64,000 bases of DNA from an uncultured Collinsella sp. (GTDB lineage: Bacteria > Actinomycetota > Coriobacteriia > Coriobacteriales > Coriobacteriaceae), in assembly GCA_958433005.1 (NCBI GenBank), contig CAUAWV010000003.1, forward strand, positions 31,833 through 95,832, given 5' to 3'. The first letter of the stretch is position 1; each line of letters starts with the position of its first letter. Made by a program: the position numbers and the translations under genes. Below are positions 26,296-35,587 of the stretch, piece after piece. Under the pieces are notes generated by a model. It searched no databases. It had not been told where the DNA came from and saw only the letters and a list, made by a program, of their open reading frames with translations.

Positions 26296-26579
26296 AATGC
26301 GTTGACGGAGAGGGTTTTGCCCGCCGCGTCGCCGGCAAGAGAGGGAAGGTCATGGGCTGCAAGCCTTCCTGCGGTGACAAGGGCCAAGCGTTCACTCCCG
26401 AGCAGCGACCTCAACGGGCACGCGGCCAGCGGCGGCGAAGCCCCAGTAGGGAAGCCGTGAGCCTCGCGATAAGGGGCGCAGAGTGGGCACGGCGGGCCAG
26501 ACATCCGCCGCGTCAAACAAGGTGGTACCGCGGAATTCAACCGTCCTTGGGCAATGCACATGCCCGAGGGCGGTTTTTT
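26296..26579 (+). ncRNA. T-box leader controlling pheST
   Basis: The T-box core GGTGGTACCGCGG lies at 26521-26533. The terminator hairpin (26541-26551 with 26561-26573) and a six-T run follow. The antiterminator would use the T-box core and the 5' side of this terminator. A long stem I with a GGAGAGGG motif lies at 26300-26400. A candidate specifier UUC (Phe) sits at 26391-26393, followed by A as usual. Uncharged tRNA-Phe would open the operon. No promoter could be assigned with confidence. Confidence 0.88.
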
Positions 26580-26665
26580 GTTACCGAACCGGGCCGCGTT
26601 TTCGCAACGTCAGGCGGCGGTAGTCGCCTCGGCAAGCGGGGAGCGCGAGAGACGAAAGGGAAGAC

Positions 26666-27742
26666 ATGAGTCTGATTGATGATCTGGTCAAACTCGAGGA
26701 AGAGGCCAAGGAGCTCGTCGCAGGCGCCGACGACGCCGAGAAGCTCGAGGCCGCGCGCGTCGCGCTGCTCGGCCGCAAGGGCCGCATCACCGGCCTGATG
26801 CGCATGATGGGCAAGCTCGCTCCCGAGGATCGCCCCGTCATGGGCAAGCGCGCCAACGAGATGCGTCAGCTGATCGAGGGCATGCTCGACGAGCGCACCA
26901 CCGAGATGAAGGCCGCCGCCCTTAAACACGCACTCGAGCACGATGCCGTCGACATCACGCTGCCGGGCATCCGTCCGCAGATCGGTCACCAGCACCTGAT
27001 CAAGCAGATTATCGAGGAGGCCGAGGACATCTTCTGCGGTATTGGCTATACCGTCGAGTCTGGTCCCATGGTCGACACCTCCTACTACAACTTCACCGCG
27101 CTCAACGCCCCCATGGATCACCCGAGCCGCTCGGCCCGCGATACCTTCTACGTGGTCGACAACAACCCCGGCAGCGTCGCGCACCCCGAGGCTCACGCCC
27201 ACGGCGAGTCCGACGTGCTGCTGCGCACCCAGACCTCGGGCGTGCAGATCCACACCATGGAGTCGCAAAAGCCGCCCATCTACATGATCTGCCCGGGCAC
27301 CGTCTACCGTCCCGACACGGCCGATGCCTGCCACCTGCCGCAGTTCAACCAGATCGAGGGCCTGGTCGTCGACGAGGGCATCACCTTTGGCGACCTGAAG
27401 GGCACGCTCGACTACTTTGTTAAGTGCATGTTTGGCGAGGATCGCAAGACGCGTTACCGCCCGCATTTCTTCCCCTTCACCGAGCCCAGCTGCGAGGTGG
27501 ACGTGAGCTGCCACGTGTGCGGCGGCAAGGGCTGCAACTTCTGCAAGCATAGCGGCTGGATCGAGATCCTGGGCTGCGGCATGGTCGACCCCAACGTCCT
27601 GATCAACTGCGGCATCGACCCCGAGAAGTACACCGGCTTCGCCTTTGGCATTGGCGCCGAGCGCGTCGCGGCCCTGCGCTACGACCTGCCCGACCTGCGA
27701 ACGCTCATGACGGGCGATATGCGCTTCTTAAATCAGTTCTAG
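26666..27742 (+). CDS. pheS: Phenylalanyl-tRNA synthetase alpha subunit
   Basis: The 358-residue protein has the N-terminal coiled coil (1-90) and class II catalytic core. Motif 2 shows CPGTVYRPDTADACHLPQF and motif 3 GFAFGIGAERVAALRY. A Cys cluster (CHVCGGKGCNFC) is present, as in many bacterial PheS. It pairs with PheT as an alpha2-beta2 enzyme. ATG 26666 lies about 86 bp after the T-box terminator, with GGGAAG upstream. Confidence 0.97.
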   Translation: MSLIDDLVKLEEEAKELVAGADDAEKLEAARVALLGRKGRITGLMRMMGKLAPEDRPVMGKRANEMRQLIEGMLDERTTEMKAAALKHALEHDAVDITLPGIRPQIGHQHLIKQIIEEAEDIFCGIGYTVESGPMVDTSYYNFTALNAPMDHPSRSARDTFYVVDNNPGSVAHPEAHAHGESDVLLRTQTSGVQIHTMESQKPPIYMICPGTVYRPDTADACHLPQFNQIEGLVVDEGITFGDLKGTLDYFVKCMFGEDRKTRYRPHFFPFTEPSCEVDVSCHVCGGKGCNFCKHSGWIEILGCGMVDPNVLINCGIDPEKYTGFAFGIGAERVAALRYDLPDLRTLMTGDMRFLNQF

Positions 27743-27751
27743 GCCCGGCGG

Positions 27752-27845
27752 CTTTCCCAAGCACCGCACCTTGCCTTTCAATCGTCGGTTGCGTACCTAA
27801 GTACGCGGCCCTCCTCTTTCAAGGCAATCTGCGGCACTTGGAAAA
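27752..27845. repeat. Long imperfect palindrome between pheS and pheT
   Basis: Arms at 27752-27777 and 27821-27845 pair with few mismatches, and an inner perfect hairpin GCGTAC/GTACGC lies at 27791-27806. It fills most of the 161-bp gap. There is no T run, so it is more likely an mRNA-processing or repeat element than a terminator. Confidence 0.65.
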
Positions 27846-27903
27846 CCCGTCTCCGTTGCAGTTTTTTGGCTCAAAGCCGCATTTATGAAAGGAGACCAGT
27901 TAG

Positions 27904-30357
27904 ATGCGCGTTTCTTACGACTGGCTCAAGACCATGATCGATATTCCGGAGGATCCTAAGACCCTTTCGGACGAATATATCCGTACCGGCACCGAGGTCG
28001 AGGCGATCGACACCGTGGGCGAGTCCTTCGACCATGTAGTGACCGCCAAGGTGCTCACCAAGACCCCGCACCCCGATAGCGACCATATGTATGTGTGCTC
28101 GGTCGACGTGGGCGACAAGAACCTCGACGCCGACGGCAACCCCGCTCCGCTGCAGATTGTCTGCGGCGCGCAGAACTTTGAGTCCGGCGACCACATCGTC
28201 ACGGCCATGATCGGTGCCGAGCTGCCCGGCGACATCAAGATCAAGAAGAGCAAGCTGCGCGGCGTCGTGTCCATGGGCATGAACTGCTCCGCGCGCGAGC
28301 TCGGTCTGGGCGGCGACCACTCCGGCATCATGATCCTGCCCGAGGATACGCCCTGCGGCATGCCGTTTGCCGAGTATGTGGGCTCGAGCGACACCGTGCT
28401 CGACTGCGAGATCACGCCCAACCGTCCCGATTGCCTGTCCATGATCGGCATGGCCCGCGAGACCGGCGCCATCTTCGACCGCGATTTCCACGTTGAGCTG
28501 CCCGCCATCAAGGCGGAGACCGGCCGCGCGACCGATGACGAGCTTTCCGTCGAGATCGCCGACGAGGGCCTGTGCGACCGCTACGTCGCCCGCATCGTGC
28601 GTAACGTGAAGGTCGGCCCGTCGCCCGACTGGATGGTCAAGCGCCTCAACGCCCTGGGCGTGCGCCCGCACAACAACATCGTCGACATCACCAACTACGT
28701 GATGATGCTCACCGGTCAGCCGCTGCATGCCTTTGACCTGTCTACCTTTGCCGAGCGCGACGGCCACCGCCGCGTGGTGGTTCGCGCCGCCCAGCAGGAC
28801 GAGAAGTTTACGACGCTCGATGGCGAGGAGCGCGTGCTCGACGCCGGCATGGGCCTCATCACCGACGGCGAGCGCCCCGTGGCGCTGGCCGGCGTTATGG
28901 GCGGCATGGATTCCGAGATCGAGGACGACACCGTCGACGTGATGGTCGAGAGCGCCTGCTTTAACGCCGGCCGCACCTCGCACACCAGCCGCGATCTGTC
29001 GCTGATCTCCGACGCCTCCATTCGCTTTGAGCGCCAGGTCGACGAGACCGGCTGCGTGGATGTCGCCAACGTTACCTGCGCGCTCATCGAGGAGATCGCC
29101 GGCGGCGAGGTTGCTCCCGGCTATGTCGACGTTTTCCCCGCGCCCAAGACCATCGACAGCATTAAGCTGCGCCTGGCCCGCGTGCACGCCATCTGCGGTG
29201 CCGACATCGAGCCCGACTTTATCGAGCGTTCGCTCACCCGCCTGGGCTGCACCGTCGAGCGTGACGGCGAGGACTTTATGGTCACTCCGCCGAGCTTCCG
29301 CCCCGACCTGCCGCGCGAGATCGATCTGATCGAGGAGGTCCTGCGCCTGTGGGGCATGGGCCGCGTGACGGCGACCATCCCGGCTGCCAAGAACCACATC
29401 GGCGGCCTGACCCGCGAGCAGAAGCTCACCCGTAAGGTCGGTGAGATCCTGCGCGCCTGCGGCCTCAACGAGACCACGACTTTTGGCTTTGCCGCCCCGG
29501 GCGACCTGGAGAAGATCGGTATGTCCACCGAGGGCCGCGGTTGCCCCGTGGTGCTCATGAACCCGCTGGTGGCCGAGCAGACCGAGATGCGTCGTTCGCT
29601 GCTGCCGGGCCTGCTGCAGTCCGTGGCCTACAACGAGGCGCACGGTACGCCCAACGTGCACCTGTACGAGGTCGGCAGCCTGTTCCACGGTCGCGAGAAC
29701 GCCAGCCTGCCCAAGGAGACCAAGTCCGTGGCGGGTGTGCTCTCGGGCCAGTGGAGCGAGCAGTCCTGGAACATGAAGTACCGTAAGCTGCGCTTCTTCT
29801 TTGGCAAGGGCATTGTCGAGGAGCTGCTCGCCCAGCTGCGCATCGAGAAGGTTCGCTTCCGTCCCGTCGAGGGCGAGGGCTACGCTTTCTTGCAGCCGGG
29901 TCGTGCGGCCGAGGTTCTGTCCGGCGGAACCGTGCTGGGCTGGGTCGGCGAGATTCACCCCGAGGCGCGCGAAGCGATGGGCATCGATGAGGTCGTCGTT
30001 GCCTTTGAGCTCGACTTGGACAAGCTGATCAAGGGCGCCCGCAACCAGGAGAACTATCGCGAGTTCTCGCAGTACCCGGCTGTTGAGCATGACCTTGCCA
30101 TTGTGGTCGACAACTCCGTGACCTGTGAGGATCTTGAGCGCCGCATTACGAGCGCCGGCGGTAAGTTGCTCGAGGGCGTGCGCCTGTTCGACGTCTACCG
30201 CGATCCCATCCGCATCGGAGCGGGCAAAAAGTCCATGGCCTTTGCGCTTACGTATCGCTCCGACGACCACACGCTCACCAGCGAAGAGGTCGAGAAAGCG
30301 CACCAGAAGATTGTCACCAAGGTATGCAAAGGCGTAAACGGCGAGGTCCGCGGCTAG
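27904..30357 (+). CDS. pheT: Phenylalanyl-tRNA synthetase beta subunit
   Basis: The 817-residue protein contains the EMAP/OB-type tRNA-binding domain (about 40-150), B3/4 editing domain (about 210-380, HNNIVDITNYVM), B5 domain, a catalytic-like core and the C-terminal ferredoxin-fold anticodon-binding domain (about 720-817, QYPAVEHDLAIVVD). Length is typical (about 800). It follows pheS under the same T-box; AAAGGAG precedes ATG. Confidence 0.97.
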   Translation: MRVSYDWLKTMIDIPEDPKTLSDEYIRTGTEVEAIDTVGESFDHVVTAKVLTKTPHPDSDHMYVCSVDVGDKNLDADGNPAPLQIVCGAQNFESGDHIVTAMIGAELPGDIKIKKSKLRGVVSMGMNCSARELGLGGDHSGIMILPEDTPCGMPFAEYVGSSDTVLDCEITPNRPDCLSMIGMARETGAIFDRDFHVELPAIKAETGRATDDELSVEIADEGLCDRYVARIVRNVKVGPSPDWMVKRLNALGVRPHNNIVDITNYVMMLTGQPLHAFDLSTFAERDGHRRVVVRAAQQDEKFTTLDGEERVLDAGMGLITDGERPVALAGVMGGMDSEIEDDTVDVMVESACFNAGRTSHTSRDLSLISDASIRFERQVDETGCVDVANVTCALIEEIAGGEVAPGYVDVFPAPKTIDSIKLRLARVHAICGADIEPDFIERSLTRLGCTVERDGEDFMVTPPSFRPDLPREIDLIEEVLRLWGMGRVTATIPAAKNHIGGLTREQKLTRKVGEILRACGLNETTTFGFAAPGDLEKIGMSTEGRGCPVVLMNPLVAEQTEMRRSLLPGLLQSVAYNEAHGTPNVHLYEVGSLFHGRENASLPKETKSVAGVLSGQWSEQSWNMKYRKLRFFFGKGIVEELLAQLRIEKVRFRPVEGEGYAFLQPGRAAEVLSGGTVLGWVGEIHPEAREAMGIDEVVVAFELDLDKLIKGARNQENYREFSQYPAVEHDLAIVVDNSVTCEDLERRITSAGGKLLEGVRLFDVYRDPIRIGAGKKSMAFALTYRSDDHTLTSEEVEKAHQKIVTKVCKGVNGEVRG

Positions 30358-30463
30358 GGCTTGCGATGGGTATAGGTCAGCGGTGGCTGCTGCCGATCCT
30401 GCGTGACTGCTATGCTCGGTATAACGCATCGCTGAGCCTGCATATATGACACGCGCATTACAT

Positions 30464-30498
30464 AACGGCGTGCTGCTTTTGTGGCGGCGCGCCGTTTT
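30464..30498 (+). terminator. Probable terminator after pheT
   Basis: The stem AACGGCGTGC/GCGCGCCGTT with a T-rich loop is followed by TTTTGC, about 105 bp after pheT. Confidence 0.55.
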
Positions 30499-30516
30499 GC
30501 TATCATAGCCTGCGGC

Positions 30517-30544
30517 GTGTTACGAATCATCTAGCTCGTAACAC
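30517..30544 (+). promoter_or_regulatory. Palindrome before the metal-transporter operon
   Basis: GTGTTACGA and TCGTAACAC form a perfect 9-bp inverted repeat around 10 nt, 58 bp before the CbiM-type start. It sits just downstream of a TATCAT box (30501-30506) that could be a -10 element. A metal-responsive operator is possible but not assigned. Confidence 0.5.
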
Positions 30545-30601
30545 TGATGAAATGGTTCAAGCGGCGCTGCAATCCCATGTGCCGGCAACCGGGAGGCGTA
30601 T

Positions 30602-31684
30602 ATGCACATTCCAGATAACTACCTGTCCCCGCAGACCGATGCCGTTATGGCGGTGGCGATGGTGCCCGTATGGGTTCACTGCATCAAGAAAGTGCGCGCC
30701 ACGCTCGATCGCGAGCATATGGCCTTTCTGGGTATTTGCGCTGCGTTCTCCTTTTTGCTCATGATGTTCAACGTGCCGCTGCCCGGCGGCACCACTGGTC
30801 ACGCCGTCGGCGGCGCACTCATCGCGCTGCTGCTGGGCCCCGAGGCCGCGGCTATCGCTGTCTCGGTCGCGCTGGCGCTGCAGGCGCTGCTGTTTGGCGA
30901 CGGCGGCGTTCTGTCGTTTGGCGCCAACTGCTTTAACATGGCCTTTGTGCTGCCGTTTGTCGCTGCTATCGTGTTCCGTGCGCTCAACAGCCGTCTGCAC
31001 GACAAGAGCTGGGGCACCTCGGTTTCTGCCATCGTGAGCGGTTGGGTCGGCCTGTGCCTGGCGGCCCTGTGCGCGGCAATCGAGTTTGGTATTCAGCCGA
31101 TGCTCTTCACCAACGCTTCGGGCGCCCCTCTGTACTGCCCCTTCCCGCTGTCCGTGGCTATTCCGGCCATGTTGATCCCGCATATGCTGGTTGCCGGCGT
31201 GATCGAGGGCGTGGCGACGGCCGCCATCTACGGCTTCATTAAGAAGACGGCGCCGAGCATTATCGTCGGCCCCGAAGCCGCCGATGGCCAGCTTGCCGCC
31301 GATGGTACCGCCAAGAAGACTTCCCTGATTCCCACGCTCATTCTGGTCGCCGTGCTTGTCGTGGCTACGCCGCTCGGCTTGCTCGCCACCGGTGACGCCT
31401 GGGGTGAGTGGGACGCCGAGGGCGCCGCGACCGCCGTTCAGGAGGCTGGCGACGACAGCCTGCAGGCTTCGGTCGGCCTCGATACCCCGACCTTTGCCGA
31501 CGCTCTACCTACGGGTGATTACCTGCAGGCCTATTCCGAGGAGCAGGGCCTTGGCTTTGCCGGCCAGGCCGCGATGTATATTCTTTCGGGCGTGATTGGC
31601 GTGGCGGTGCTCACCATCGCATTCCGCCTGGTCTCGCTGACGGTCAAGGAAAGCGGTGCTCATGGCAATAGCCGAGCTGCCTAG
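30602..31684 (+). CDS. CbiM/NikM-type ECF metal transporter substrate-binding protein with fused CbiN-like tail
   Basis: The 360-residue membrane protein begins MHIPDNYLSP, the metal-binding N terminus of CbiM/NikM (MHIPDG-like, His2). The family segments GGTTGHAVGGAL and LQALLFGDGG follow. About six helices form the core. Residues about 235-345 add a helix, an outside loop and a last helix, like the CbiN/NikN component. It would import Co2+ or Ni2+. It heads an operon with CbiQ- and CbiO-type genes. No cobalamin riboswitch is recognised upstream, so the metal is open. Confidence 0.88.
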   Translation: MHIPDNYLSPQTDAVMAVAMVPVWVHCIKKVRATLDREHMAFLGICAAFSFLLMMFNVPLPGGTTGHAVGGALIALLLGPEAAAIAVSVALALQALLFGDGGVLSFGANCFNMAFVLPFVAAIVFRALNSRLHDKSWGTSVSAIVSGWVGLCLAALCAAIEFGIQPMLFTNASGAPLYCPFPLSVAIPAMLIPHMLVAGVIEGVATAAIYGFIKKTAPSIIVGPEAADGQLAADGTAKKTSLIPTLILVAVLVVATPLGLLATGDAWGEWDAEGAATAVQEAGDDSLQASVGLDTPTFADALPTGDYLQAYSEEQGLGFAGQAAMYILSGVIGVAVLTIAFRLVSLTVKESGAHGNSRAA

Positions 31685-32498
31685 CTGGCTTGCGGTCGAG
31701 CAGCGTTACGAGCCCGCGGGGGCTCGACATCGTGTGATGCAAAAGAACGTCCTGCATCTGGCGAGCCTGCTTGAGCGGGTTCGCCTGGGTGGAGGCGCGC
31801 ACGAGGGCGGGTCGATGGTCGACCGCGCCCTTTCTTGCGTTTCGGCTCCGGTGCGCCTGGTGGGGATGTTCGTCTGCGTTCTGTGCGTGTGCCTGACGCA
31901 GAGCCCGCTATACCTGATGCTAATGGCGGCGATCGCGTTGGTGCTGGTCGCGGTGCGCCCTGTACGCGGGCTGCGCGCTACCTTTGTGCCGGCGTTGGCT
32001 GCCGCGGGGTTTGCCGTGGTTTTGGCGCTGCCTGCCCTGCTGCTGGGTGCTTCCGCCACGGGCGCTATGCTCAAGATTGCACTCAAGACCTTCATTAATG
32101 TGTCGCTGGTGCTGGGCGTTTCGTGGACCCTCACGTGGAGCCGCATGTCGGCGGCGCTCAAGATGTTGCATCTACCCGACGAAGTTATCTTTACGTTTGA
32201 TATGGCGCTCAAGCACATCGAGGTGCTGGGTCGCACGGCGCACAATCTGTGCGAATCGGTCATGCTACGCAGCGTTGGCCGTGCGCCTGAGGGATTTTCG
32301 CGTACCGATTCGATCGCGGGCATCATGGGCATGACGTTTATCAAGGCGATGGAATGCAGCCGCGCGATGGACGAGGCCATGCTTTGTCGTGGCTTTGCCG
32401 GTGCGTATCCGACTCCCGCGCGGAGCGGCTTTGGCTGGCGCGATGCGGTCTATGCGGCCGGCGTGGCGCTGCTGGCAGTGTTGTGCGCCGTGCTGTAG
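31662..32498 (+). CDS. CbiQ/NikQ-type ECF transporter transmembrane protein
   Basis: The 278-residue protein has a cluster of hydrophobic helices (about 65-165), then the cytoplasmic coupling helices with the EcfT-type ESVMLRSVGR and EAMLCRGF segments. These Ala/Arg-Gly motifs contact the ATPase. ATG 31662 follows AAGGAAAG and overlaps the CbiM-type gene by 23 bp, so translation is coupled. Confidence 0.88.
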   Translation: MAIAELPSWLAVEQRYEPAGARHRVMQKNVLHLASLLERVRLGGGAHEGGSMVDRALSCVSAPVRLVGMFVCVLCVCLTQSPLYLMLMAAIALVLVAVRPVRGLRATFVPALAAAGFAVVLALPALLLGASATGAMLKIALKTFINVSLVLGVSWTLTWSRMSAALKMLHLPDEVIFTFDMALKHIEVLGRTAHNLCESVMLRSVGRAPEGFSRTDSIAGIMGMTFIKAMECSRAMDEAMLCRGFAGAYPTPARSGFGWRDAVYAAGVALLAVLCAVL

Positions 32499-32542
32499 CG
32501 CGGGCGGCTGAGCCGTCGATGTGGATAGGGAAGGGCGACGTT

Positions 32543-33313
32543 TTGGCAAACGATACGAATGGCGTGATGGGCGCAAGCGGTGCTACTGGCGCCAAGAGCG
32601 TGCCGCTCATCGAGTTTCGCGACGTGGTGTTCTCCTATGCGGGGCATACGGTTGTCGATGGTGTGTCGCTGCAGGTCGATCGTGGTGAACTCGTTGCCCT
32701 ACTCGGTCCCAACGGCTGCGGTAAGACGACGATTATGCGCCTTATTAACGGCCTTGAACTCGCGGACGCAGGGATATACCTGTTTGGCGGGCACGTGATC
32801 GATGCGGCATATCTCAAGGATTCCGCAGCCGCTCAGCGTTTTCATCAGCGCGTGGGCTTTGTGTTCCAGAATGCCGACGCCCAGCTGTTCTGCGCTACGG
32901 TGGGCGAGGAAGTTGCTTTTGGCCCCGCGCAGATGGGGCTGCCGACAGACGAGCTCGAGCGCCGCGTCCGCGATGCCATGGAGCTGTTCCAGGTTGCCGA
33001 TCTGGTCGATGCCTCGCCCTATCAGCTTTCGGGCGGGCAAAAGAAGCGCGTTGCGCTGGCTGCGGTGGTGTCGATGAACCCCGATATCCTAGTGCTCGAT
33101 GAGCCCACCAACGGGCTCGATGAGGACTCGTGCGACATCGTAGTCAACTTTTTGCTGGCCTACGTTGCTGCCGGTAAGACGGTTTTGATGAGTACGCACC
33201 ATCAAGATTTGGTGCGCCGCCTGGAGGCCCGTGCCATCTATATCGATCGATATCACCATGTGGTCGAGGCGCCCGTGCCGTCGTATGGAACCGAAAGCGG
33301 TGCTGCGGAATAG
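32543..33313 (+). CDS. CbiO/NikO-type ECF transporter ATPase
   Basis: The 256-residue ABC ATPase drives the metal transporter. It has Walker A GPNGCGKTT (about 55-63), Q-loop FQNADAQLF, signature LSGGQKKR, Walker B ILVLDEP and H-loop STHH. TTG 32543 is chosen because AGGGAAGGG lies about 8 bases upstream; an in-frame ATG at 32519 lacks an RBS and would add 8 residues. It is the last gene of the three-gene operon. Confidence 0.92.
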   Translation: MANDTNGVMGASGATGAKSVPLIEFRDVVFSYAGHTVVDGVSLQVDRGELVALLGPNGCGKTTIMRLINGLELADAGIYLFGGHVIDAAYLKDSAAAQRFHQRVGFVFQNADAQLFCATVGEEVAFGPAQMGLPTDELERRVRDAMELFQVADLVDASPYQLSGGQKKRVALAAVVSMNPDILVLDEPTNGLDEDSCDIVVNFLLAYVAAGKTVLMSTHHQDLVRRLEARAIYIDRYHHVVEAPVPSYGTESGAAE

Positions 33314-33391
33314 TTGCTGCGTAGGGTATGTATGGCCGCCTGTGCGACTCTGCCGTGATGGTATAGTTAACCAGGTTTTATGGGGGTGGCT

Positions 33392-34240
33392 ATGCCAAGT
33401 TGGAACATTCATATCGCTCAAACGGAGCGCTTGCTGGCACGTGCTAGCGTGCTTGCCGATAGCGTGCGCGACCGTAATGCCTTTTTGTTTGGCTGCGTGG
33501 TTCCGGATATCTTCGTGGGCTATATGGTCCCTGGCATCGCCGATCCCATTCCGTATCGCATTACGCACTTTGCAAAGCCCGAGCCTATCCCTAAGCCGCG
33601 CGAGCACGAGTTCTGGGATACCTATGTGGCGCCGCTGCTTAAAGGCGCACCCGCGGGCGAACCTGCTGAGGCTACCTCGATTGTCGAGGAGCGCGAGCGA
33701 CTGAACCGCGTGCACTATCCTCAGCGCTACAGGGATGCCGAGCCGGTTGTCGGTCCCGGCGCCTGTGAGTTCTCGCTTGCGTCCGAAGATGTGGCGCAGT
33801 CGCTGCTCGATTTAACGCTGGGCGTCTGGTCGCATCTGGTGGCCGACACGGTATGGAACACGCGTGTGAACCAGTATCTGGAAGCACACGGCGGCAAGCC
33901 GTGCGAGGAATTCCGCATTAAAAAGCAGGGCGATTTTGACTGGTTTGGCAAGACGCTGGGCATCGTTTCCATTCCGCGTGCGACCGATCGCCTCTATACC
34001 GCTGCCACGCGTTTTGGGCAGTATCCCATCCATAAAGAATATGTGCTCAAGACTATCGGCGTCATGCACGAGATTGTACGCGAAAACCCCGGCGAGCCCG
34101 ATCATCCTCCGTATCGCCTGCTAACCGAGGAGTTTTTCGATGCAACGTTTACCGAGGTCATCGAGCTGACCGAGGCGGGATTTGCGGCTCGCGTTGCTGC
34201 TTCTGACGTTCCCGCAGTCCCCCTGATCGCTAGCTGCTAG
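33392..34240 (+). CDS. Zinc-dependent phospholipase C-like protein
   Basis: The 282-residue protein begins MPSWNIHIAQTERLL, with the early Trp/His of the zinc-dependent phospholipase C/S1-P1 fold (W3, H6). Further His and Asp ligand candidates are FGCVVPD, TLGVWSHLVAD and HKEYV. No signal peptide is present, so a secreted phospholipase is doubtful; family members of this type in Actinobacteria are uncharacterised. ATG 33392 has GGGGG 5 bases upstream; ATG 33380 is an alternative. A TATAGT box lies at 33362. Confidence 0.7.
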   Translation: MPSWNIHIAQTERLLARASVLADSVRDRNAFLFGCVVPDIFVGYMVPGIADPIPYRITHFAKPEPIPKPREHEFWDTYVAPLLKGAPAGEPAEATSIVEERERLNRVHYPQRYRDAEPVVGPGACEFSLASEDVAQSLLDLTLGVWSHLVADTVWNTRVNQYLEAHGGKPCEEFRIKKQGDFDWFGKTLGIVSIPRATDRLYTAATRFGQYPIHKEYVLKTIGVMHEIVRENPGEPDHPPYRLLTEEFFDATFTEVIELTEAGFAARVAASDVPAVPLIASC

Positions 34241-35166
34241 CCGGCCGGCTTAACGGTGAACAGTTCATTCCAATTGACCAACGGCTCCCGTCGCAGGGCG
34301 TCTTCGGTGGTGCGCTCGGCATCGGAGAGGCTTGCGGCTTCGCCATCGTGGGCGGAGCGGCCTTGGCATTCCAGGATGACGCCCATGCTGTCGGTGTTGC
34401 TCTCGATGAGGATATCGGCGTAGCAGCAGGTTTTGTCATACAGTGAGCGCGCGGCGTCGCTGAGTGGGATGCGCACGTTGTTTGCGATGTTGATACCCAT
34501 GCCGCCCTCGTTGCGGGGGAGCGAGACAAGTATGGAGGTCTGTACTTCGAAGGGCGAGGCGGTCTGCCCCGTCATGTGCTCGGCCGCCCAGCGCAGTTGT
34601 TTAACGCCGCGCAGGCCTGCAGCCTGCTTGGCGAACGCGGCGATATCCGCCGCGCTGAGGAGCGGCGGGCGCTTCCACAAATTGGTGTCATTGCCCTTGG
34701 TGTCGACAACACGCTCCCAACCGCAGTTGGGTGGAATGAGCTTAAGCGAAATGGCTTCATCGAGTTGTTGTTGCGTTCGCTCGCAGGGCGTAAACACTGC
34801 AAAGGAGCCGCACATCTCGTAGCAAGCCATGAGTAACTGGTTGCGTGAGACCTGCGTGGCAAGGCTGAGCAACGTAAACTCGGGCGACGTGACATCAAAT
34901 CCATGTTCAGTTTGCCTAAACGACCCGGGAGGCGGCTCTTGGGTCAGGAGGTGCGATTTAAACAGGCTTCGCGACCCGGATTGTACTCGAGTGAATACAA
35001 GCCTGTGAAGCGGTGCGTGAAGCAGGTCTTTTACAACTGCATGACTTCCGAGGCCGCAACATCTGCGATCCATATTGCCAAGGCTAATGGCGGGGTAAAG
35101 CCCTAATACCTGCGGCGGGATACGGTGATAGTAAAAAGCGGATTGACCGCATAGCGTCAGGTCCAT
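34237..35166 (-). CDS. Hypothetical protein with a possible nuclease-like C terminus
   Basis: The 309-residue protein is not assigned. Its C-terminal region has YADILIES followed by GVILECQGRSAHDG, a pattern resembling the Asp...Glu-x-Gln/Lys core of PD-(D/E)XK-like domains (DUF559/Vsr type), followed by a basic helix. The N-terminal half may be a winged-helix domain as in AbiEi-like proteins. AGGAGG lies 6 bases upstream of ATG 35166. It overlaps the 3' end of the convergent phospholipase-like gene by 4 bp. Confidence 0.6.
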   Translation of the reverse strand: MDLTLCGQSAFYYHRIPPQVLGLYPAISLGNMDRRCCGLGSHAVVKDLLHAPLHRLVFTRVQSGSRSLFKSHLLTQEPPPGSFRQTEHGFDVTSPEFTLLSLATQVSRNQLLMACYEMCGSFAVFTPCERTQQQLDEAISLKLIPPNCGWERVVDTKGNDTNLWKRPPLLSAADIAAFAKQAAGLRGVKQLRWAAEHMTGQTASPFEVQTSILVSLPRNEGGMGINIANNVRIPLSDAARSLYDKTCCYADILIESNTDSMGVILECQGRSAHDGEAASLSDAERTTEDALRREPLVNWNELFTVKPAG

Positions 35167-35217
35167 GATATCCTCCTGGTCGAAATGTGCTTTTGGACCG
35201 TGCGATGCCAGCGTCAA

Positions 35218-35345
35218 TTCGGAAGTATGCGGCAAAATCTGAACCCTGTGAGCAGACCTGGCTTTTGAGGCCAGTTTATCAGGCATTTTGTTGCGAAAAA
35301 ACGGGGTGTGCTCGGAGGTCTCAGAATTTGCCGCATACTTCCGAA
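35218..35345. repeat. Long inverted repeat with 25-bp arms
   Basis: Arms at 35218-35242 and 35321-35345 match at 24 of 25 positions and enclose 78 bp without an ORF. Apart from this element and the pyk terminator, the 420-bp gap between the hypothetical gene and pyk shows nothing recognisable. Confidence 0.75.
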
Positions 35346-35521
35346 AACGCGGTCGATCTGGCTCTTGCTAAAACGATTTAGCAGCGTCGGGTAAGGTGTG
35401 GTTTCGCCATCGGGCGAACACTTTTAGCGCTTGGGACTTTATTTTTGGGCCTCGAAAGGTGGATTTCGCGCTTTTGGTAAAGAAATGGGTGCGTGTTTTG
35501 CCGTGTGCCGGCATTGACACA

Positions 35522-35560
35522 GAAAAAGGGCCCGGAAGGCAATGCCTTCCGGGCCCTTTG
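35522..35560 (-). terminator. Terminator of pyk
   Basis: A GC-rich stem of about 17 bp (AAGGGCCCGGAAGGC with its complement) is followed on the minus strand by a T run. Confidence 0.9.
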
Positions 35561-35587
35561 CAATGCAAATCTGCTTGCAAGTACGAT

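Noticed and set aside
26214..26669. ORF inside the pheST leader
   Set aside because: It covers the T-box RNA and its terminator; coding is not credible.
27883..30429. 848-residue minus-strand ORF opposite pheT
   Set aside because: Shadow ORF of pheT.
30358..30601. Cobalamin riboswitch before the CbiM-type gene
   Set aside because: No B12-box-like sequence is seen in the 244-bp gap; only a terminator-like hairpin and a short palindrome.
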